Shown here: in pieces, positions 58,075 through 64,000 of the stretch
Position numbering within the stretch: position 1 is the first letter of the stretch
How the letters are laid out: each line of letters begins with the position of its first letter
Notes under the pieces: generated by a model
The model's database searches: none
What the model saw: the letters and a program-made list of their open reading frames with translations, nothing else
Told to the model about the DNA's origin: nothing
Program-made: the position numbers and the translations under genes
Assembly: GCF_000687475.1 (NCBI RefSeq)
Contig: NC_057318.1
Location: 1,054,001-1,118,000 of the forward strand
Reading direction: 5' to 3'
From: Ustilaginoidea virens
Lineage: Eukaryota; Ascomycota; Sordariomycetes; Hypocreales; Clavicipitaceae
DNA: 64,000 nt

Positions 58075-59623
58075 ATGAGTACAAGTATATGCCTCTTGAG
58101 CCAAAGCTGCTTGAAACGTGGTGGCGTGCTCCCAAACCGTCTCGCCAGAGCTCTGCGCAAGAATATCCCTTCTTTTACCAGCCTCGCTCCCGCGTCTCAA
58201 GCAACTACACGTAACCGTGTCCATAGCTGCGGCATTTCAGCCAAGAGGCAGATCAGCATGGTGAGTGGCATGTCTGTAAAGATCCGTCAGCAAGGTCCGC
58301 CAAAACATGCACCAACACACGCACCAACACGGTGTTCCGACACAGGCATCTTCCACTGCCAAGGTTACCGACTGGGTTCATCCCGACGACAAGTCTGGCG
58401 AGTTCAAACGCCAGGTGAGCTCGTTCCGAGATTGGATCTCCAGTGAAGCCGGTGCCAAGTACCCCCCCGAGAAGGGACGATACCATCTGTACGTCAGCTA
58501 CGCGTGTCCATGGGTGAGTTGCAGCTTTCTTTCTCTTGTCCTAGTACCTAGCACCAACCCGCCCCAATACTTGCAGCAGCACGAAAATGCCGGGTCGATT
58601 GGTGGCTAACGGTTCTCCCCCCTTCGTTTCAGGCTCATCGAACGCTCATCACGCGAAAACTTAAAGGGCTGGAGGACATTGTTTCCTTCTCCGTGGTACA
58701 CTGGCACCTGGGGCAACAAGGCTGGCGCTTTGTGACCAGGGATGAAAACGAACCCGGCGAGAACGTGACTCCTGATCCAAACGAGGGCCATGAAGACTTT
58801 ACACACTTGCGACAGGTTTACTTGGAGACGGAGAAAAACTACCAAGGACGCTTCACCGTCCCTGTCTTGTATGACAAGAAGACGAAGACCATTGTGAGCA
58901 ACGAAAGCTCAGAGATTATGCGGATGCTCGGCACCGAGGTATGTACCAGATAAAACTATCTACCTACCTACCTACCTACCTACCTACCTGCCTATCCAAG
59001 TTCGAGACCATGTCCAAGCAGCCAATCCAGCCCTCCCTCCGCTTTTGTGTCGGTGCAAGCTGAGTTATTCGGGCTCCTAGTTTGATGGTTTTCTTGATGA
59101 GACACATCGCTCCATTCAGCTGTATCCCGAACCCCTTCGTGACCAGATTGAGGAAACCAACAGCTGGACATATGATCTCATCAACAACGGCGTCTACAAG
59201 TCGGGGTTTGCCACCACGTCCGCAGCCTATGAACGAAACGTAACCGCTCTGTTTGAAGCCCTTGACCGAGCTGAGAAGCACCTGCGGGAACAGACGGACG
59301 GCCCTCACTACTTTGGCAAATGCATTACCGAAGCGGACATCCGGCTGTACGTCACGCTGATCCGCTTCGACCCCGTCTACGTGCAACACTTCAAATGCAA
59401 CATCCGCGACATTCGCTCCGGCTACCCTGCTCTGCACCGGTGGATGCGCAACCTGTACTGGAAACACGCTGCGTTCAAGGAGACGACCCAATTTGACCAC
59501 ATCAAGTGGCACTACACTAGAAGCCACACGCAAATCAATCCGTTGTCAATCACACCGGTGGGTCCGCTGCCGCACGTGTTGCGGTTGGATGAGGAGGTTC
59601 CCGCTGCATCGACGGGGCAGTGA
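58075..59623 (+). CDS. omega-like glutathione transferase / glutathionyl-hydroquinone reductase (ECM4 type)
   Basis: Family members remove glutathione from glutathionyl-hydroquinones through a catalytic Cys. Exons 58075..58260, 58346..58513, 58633..58938 and 59081..59623 give 400 residues. The active site YACPW is at about 114-118 (Cys116), with exon 2 ending exactly after Trp. Other family blocks: [15 protein letters not shown] at the N terminus, [20 protein letters not shown], the helical domain [36 protein letters not shown] and [14 protein letters not shown] at the end. The first 62 residues are rich in Arg, Ser and Leu with no acidic residue, like a mitochondrial presequence. The last codon of exon 1 is ATG, so initiation there would give a 339-residue cytosolic form beginning MASSTAKV. 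Intron 3 holds a CTAC tetramer array and an acceptor at TAG 59078-59080. Confidence 0.92.
58959..58989. repeat. CTAC microsatellite in intron 3 of the glutathione transferase gene
   Basis: About seven tandem CTAC units 20 bases after the 5' splice site; length variation would change the intron but not the protein. Confidence 0.85.
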
Positions 59624-60759
59624 CGGGAGGTAGGGCAGTGTTTCTGCCAGCTTGAAATACGCGCAAAGGAATGATTTAGTAGCGGGAAAGTGAAAGGTAA
59701 AAAAGGGAAAAAGAAAAAGAAAGAGGGAAGGAAAGAAATCTCAGAATGGGAAAGAGTCTATCGAGGCTGGGTAGGAGATTTATTTGTGCGCAAGGGGAAC
59801 GAACAGGGACCCGGACGCGGGCAAGAGCTGTTTTCTAACCCAACGTAACAAAGAAACCAGCATGCAAGCTCGTGTTGCTCTCGTTTTTATTGTCATTTTT
59901 CTCCATGTTGTGTGTATAATTGAAACCCCGAAAGTGGCGACGAAGTTGACGGCACGAGACGGACACTTGACCTCTTGAGGGGGGGTATCGGCTGGGCCTT
60001 TTTCCGCCTCCGCTCCCGGATACCTGGCCGCCCAACATGCGCCCACCGAACCACTAGGTACCTAAAGGTAGGCGAGGGGCCACAGGGCAGGCGAGGGCAG
60101 GTAGAAGGAAGGAGCATCCAGCAAGTGACAGCGACCCATGGTTTCTTGTTCTCACCAGCCTCCTCCTTCCAAACCATCAACTCTTGTCACAACGCCTGCT
60201 TCATTGACATTGACGCATCGCTGTCCCTCCAAGCCTCGCCATCCTTTCGCAACCATACATCCTCAGATCTTATCGTTCCCCATCGTTCTCCGCTCGTCTT
60301 GGCCCGACTTTTTACAACCACCCCCGGCATCGTGACTGACCAGGTGTCTGTCTGTCTGTCTTGCCATTGTCCCTCGCCCGTCGTTGGGTTGTTGGCGACG
60401 ACTCCACCTAATCGCAGCCATTGATCTCGGCCCTATCCACCACTTGGACACCGCAAATTCGTGTCTGCGACCTATTCGGATACCCCGTTGCGTGCTTTCA
60501 AAAACCACCCGGGCAATCTTTCCGTCAATTGCCTTTTCGCAGAGTCATTGCGTGTAGTGTGAATCCACACACATACACGCACGCGCACAAACATATAATA
60601 TATATATATATATATAGTGGTGTATATATAACACATACATATACATATATATCACAAACATACAAGTCTTTCCGACCCCACGCCGACTTTCCTCCCTTCA
60701 GCCTCGGCGCGTATTGGTGGCCCTTCATCAGATGGGCAGCATCGCTTCGCCGCCCTGAT
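59624..60759. other. spacer upstream of the 4E-T-like gene
   Basis: No separate gene supported. Contains A/G-rich 3' sequence of the transferase gene, a TA repeat at about 60595-60617 and ATATAC-rich sequence to 60650. Conserved-looking residues (SLRRPD) continue upstream of the chosen start of the next gene to about 60732, just after a CAG, so part of this region may be an upstream exon. Confidence 0.5.
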
Positions 60760-63323
60760 ATGGCCGTTCGATACTCAGCAGAGGTTCTGCTGCATCTGCG
60801 GGAGTCGCCGCTATGTACCAGACCAGACAACCTACCTCCGGTAGAGGAATGGATGGGGTACTTCCCCCCCCTCCCCCCCCGACTTCCGCTGTCGGCGCTG
60901 TGCAAAGTCGTTTGGCTAACTAGGACCCAACAGCCCTGCGCCTGAACAAACGAGGACCCAGGGAACAAAGACGGGAAACGAGAGGTCAAGAGCGAGCGAT
61001 TCGTCCTTGCTTGATCAATCCGTCAGACGTCCTCTCGAGCGCCATGTCTCTCGGAACAGTACAAGTCTGTGTTCCCTACTACCCGGAAACCCGTTGTGTC
61101 GATTCTCTCTGCTGACATGTGCGAAAATAACTCTGCTGCAAAGACCCCGATGACATCGTTTTTGGGCCTCCCCGCACAGCTTTCTCTTCCTCCAGAGGAA
61201 GCAAGACTCAAGAACATGACAAGACCACGCGCGACGCGGACGGCCAGGCACGTGGAGCTGCCCGGAATCGTGGCGACACAGACGGTGACCGTTTCCGCGA
61301 CACTCGTTCCAATCATTTGAGACGACGCGGAGAAGTCGACCAAGACAATGATGGGTGGAACATGGTCAAGCCGCGCAAGAGCTTTGGCACCGAGGGAGCC
61401 GAGCGTTTCCACGGCAAGATGGGCGGCAACTTTCGCGAAGATAGACGCCCACCTAGAGAAGGCAACAAGGACGATCGAGATGGAGCACGAGAAAGACCTG
61501 GTCGAGCCTTTGACTCGTTCACGCGGGAACGCGATGCTGTCGAATCCGACGGGCGGTCACGAAATGGTCTCGGCAGAAACAAGACTGACAACTGGCGGGC
61601 CACGGAAGGCACTGACGCGCCGCCGCCTGCGCCGGAAAAGCGAGATCGAGACCGGACCAAAAGCTGGAGAGAGAGAGATCGTGACGCGGAGCCGCCGTCC
61701 GACGATCGCAATGCCGGCAGGGCAAATGACCGTCGTTGGGCCCGTGACCGCGATCACAAACCAGAGCGAGAGCCGGAATGGCTTGATGAACCTGCCGAAG
61801 CCCGTGAAGCTCACACGCAGCAGGATTTCCAGAAATGGATGGAGCAGATGAAGAAAGCCAAGAGCGGGTCGTCCACCGTGAACAAGCCGTTGGCTGATGC
61901 CACGCCAGAGGCGGCCAAACCATCGGCGTCAACTCCAACTCCAACCCCGGCCGCCGAGCCCGGCCCCGACAAGTTCTTCCTGGCTTTTGGAGGGGGTAAA
62001 GCAACCTCGGATGGCGCAACGCCGGGGGAGCAGAAGGAGTCTGCGGCCGCCAAAACCAAGGCCTCTGGCAAATCTTCCCGATTCACCTCCTTCTTCTCGC
62101 AACCCCAGGGAGACTCTCGGCCACGAACAGAAGCTTGCACCCGCCTGACGGGCCCGCCGGCGAATGAGCCTCTTCCTGCCGTGGCCGTGGCCCCGGCTGC
62201 GGCCCCTTCTGGACTTGCCGCGCTCTTGGGGCCGACGTCATCTCCGGGGGCAGCACAAGGCGCTGCCCCTGAGGAGGAACGCCAAGCTTTCAAGCAGCTG
62301 CTCGCAAAACTACAAAAGGCGTCCATGAGCGCCACGCCGCCGGGGCCTTCCCCGTTTGCCGCCCCTCCTGCCCATGGCAACCCCCCGGATGCGAAAAACA
62401 GCGTTCTTGGCCCCGCAGAGCCTTTTCTGCACTACGGCAGCAGCGGTGTTCAAAGAGACGGCTCGCTAGGCCGCCCCCCTCCTCAGCTGCCTCACCAGGA
62501 GATCCTTTCTCCTCGTCCACAGCCGCAATCAGCTCGCCCTGAGCAGCTCCTTCAGGACCTTGTTGGGCATCATCAGCGGGTGTCCAGTCAAGGATCCGCG
62601 AGCCGGAACGAGCCCAATGCCGCCCGCAACAACAGCAACACGGAGTTTCTGATGAACCTGATGAGAATCGCCCCGGATGCGCAGCGGCAAGAACACGGCC
62701 GGGCCCCGTCCCAGCCTCAGCCCCAGCTCGCATCCCAGCTACAGAAGCCCTCGGGGCTAATGCCGTTTGGCGATCGCGAACAGGAGTTTGGCGGCCGCGA
62801 GAATCGGAACCATGTCCGCATGCAGCCTCCGCCAGGCTTCCCCATGGACGAAGCGTTCCACGGGGCTGCTGACCGGGATGCGCGCCAGAACCATCCGACG
62901 CAAATCCTGCAACGACCTCCCCCCCCGGGGCTGGATCAGATGCCTCCCAACTGGATGTCGGCTGGCGGCCAATTGCCGTCCCTTCAACAGAGAGGGCTCA
63001 TGCTTCCACCCCCGGGGCTTGCTGGTGGGATGGGCGTGCCCAACCGAAACATGCCCCTACCCCCGATGTTTCCGCCCAACTTCCCCCCCGGGGCCATGCC
63101 GCCGCCGCCGGATGCCATGGCGGGGATGCCACCGCGAAGCATGCCGCCTCCGCCCCCGGGCTTCTTCAACGGACCGCCACACGGGTTCCTGCCTCCAGGC
63201 TTAGGCGGGTTTAATGGGCCCCCTTCAGGTCCCGAAGGATTCACGGGTTCACCTTTTGAAGCGAGAGGAATGCCACCACCTGCCGGAAGCAATGGTCGTC
63301 CTGCGAATTACGGCCGACCATGA
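60760..63323 (+). CDS. eIF4E-binding protein, 4E-T-like
   Basis: Likely a translation-repression or mRNA-decay factor that binds the cap protein eIF4E. Exons 60760..60857, 60934..61058 and 61144..63323 give 800 residues. Near the N terminus, YSAEVLL fits the canonical eIF4E-binding pattern Y-x4-L-hydrophobic and is followed by LPPVEEW. Splicing restores SRASDSSLLDQS, then PDDIVFGPPR, then the basic DNDGWNMVKPRKSFG block seen in fungal relatives. The remainder is low-complexity: Arg/Asp-rich, then Ala/Pro-rich, then Pro/Gly/Met-rich with PPPG repeats and a FLMNLMRI hydrophobic patch. Acceptor of intron 2 is AAG, less usual. The first exon is probably incomplete because coding-like sequence continues upstream of the ATG. 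Identification rests on motif and layout, not on a folded domain. Confidence 0.75.
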
Positions 63324-64000
63324 ACCCCCAAGAGGACTGCCGAATCTTGAGAGATGATGGTATCAGAAGCGACCATGGACCATGTCTCTATCTTGTCCTC
63401 CCCCCCCGACCTCTTGTCTTTTTTTTTTCCCTCTTTTCTCCAACATGGGCACCAAAACTTTCCACGGCTTTTTTTTGGTTGGTTCACCCTCGCTGTCACG
63501 GATCGATTTTAATGTCTAGGAGCTTTGTGGGATGCTGATACACCAATGGGGTCTTTTTTTTTTTTTTTCTTGCGTTGTTGTTTTTTTGATGACGAGGTTG
63601 TTGTTGGTCTACTCTACTCTTGGGGCCAAGATGCTAATCCCCTTTTTCGTCCATGTTTGGCCAGAAGGAAGAGGAGCCCGCTCGGGATTTGCTGACTGCA
63701 TGATGACGCCGTGGTTGGGCAAAAAGAACATCATGCCGAGTGCGTAGCAGCAGCTGCAGCTGCAAACTATATGACTATGACCCGGTGGAATTGGATGCTT
63801 GCCGCAGGGGGCTGGAGGGAGACGCCAACGAAAGGCCAAGTCGGGGGACTTGCTGAGCGGTGGAGAGAAACAGCGTTGCAGCTTAGTGGTGAGAAGTAGC
63901 AAGGTACATTAGTTGGGGACGAAGAATGGAACAAGGGCCGGGGGAACCGCATGACATGTGCGTCTCTAGTGACTTGATCTTGATGTTAAGTGAATCAAGT
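63324..64000. other. 3' flank of the 4E-T-like gene
   Basis: 3' UTR and downstream spacer with T runs near 63420 and 63556. No gene recognised up to the window edge. Confidence 0.6.

Noticed and set aside
60595..60660. TA-rich replication origin or promoter element
   Set aside because: It is a short TA microsatellite; sequence alone gives no support for origin or TATA function.

Overview
This window is nuclear DNA of a filamentous ascomycete (Pezizomycotina, most likely Sordariomycetes and probably Hypocreales). The evidence is short introns of about 75-175 bases with GTANGT-type donors and CTAAC branch points, strongly conserved fungal housekeeping proteins (Sec12, Sar1, Sec63, Uba1, ATP synthase delta), and long gene-poor spacers full of homopolymers and microsatellites. 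No rRNA, tRNA, CRISPR array, telomere repeat or intact transposon was recognised. The order-level placement is inference.

Layout. 1-7.4 kb: no gene recognised, many simple repeats. 7.4-11.8 kb: two minus-strand genes, SEC12 and an NAD(P)-dependent aldehyde dehydrogenase. 13.2-15.2 kb: a minus-strand bZIP-like regulator whose first exon is unresolved. 15.2-26.4 kb: about 11 kb without a recognisable gene, ending in a five-unit 102-bp tandem repeat. 26.86-29.39 kb: a minus-strand gene for an unrecognised Cys-rich protein whose stop codon lies inside the last repeat unit. 29.8-30.66 kb: five-exon ATP synthase delta (minus). 30.7-38.6 kb: a second gene-poor block with many microsatellites.

From 38.6 kb the window is gene-dense: an acidic DUF2457-like protein, the SAR1 GTPase, a patatin-like lipid hydrolase and SEC63 (all plus); a DENN/LCHN-like DUF4484 protein (minus); then UBA1 (ubiquitin E1), an omega-like glutathione transferase of the ECM4 type, and a protein with an eIF4E-binding motif resembling 4E-T (all plus). 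The DENN-like gene and UBA1 are divergent, about 1 kb apart. Exon joins were worked out by hand; each multi-exon model keeps frame and restores family-conserved sequence across its junctions.

Functionally, three genes act at the ER membrane: Sec63 (protein translocation), Sec12 (the exchange factor for Sar1) and Sar1 (COPII coat assembly). Having Sec12 and its client Sar1 about 33 kb apart is notable. The most unusual non-coding signal is a dispersed short motif, GTACGGAGTAC and close variants, with about 25 sites almost all in intergenic DNA; two sites, one of them a perfect 14-bp palindrome, lie between the DENN-like gene and UBA1.
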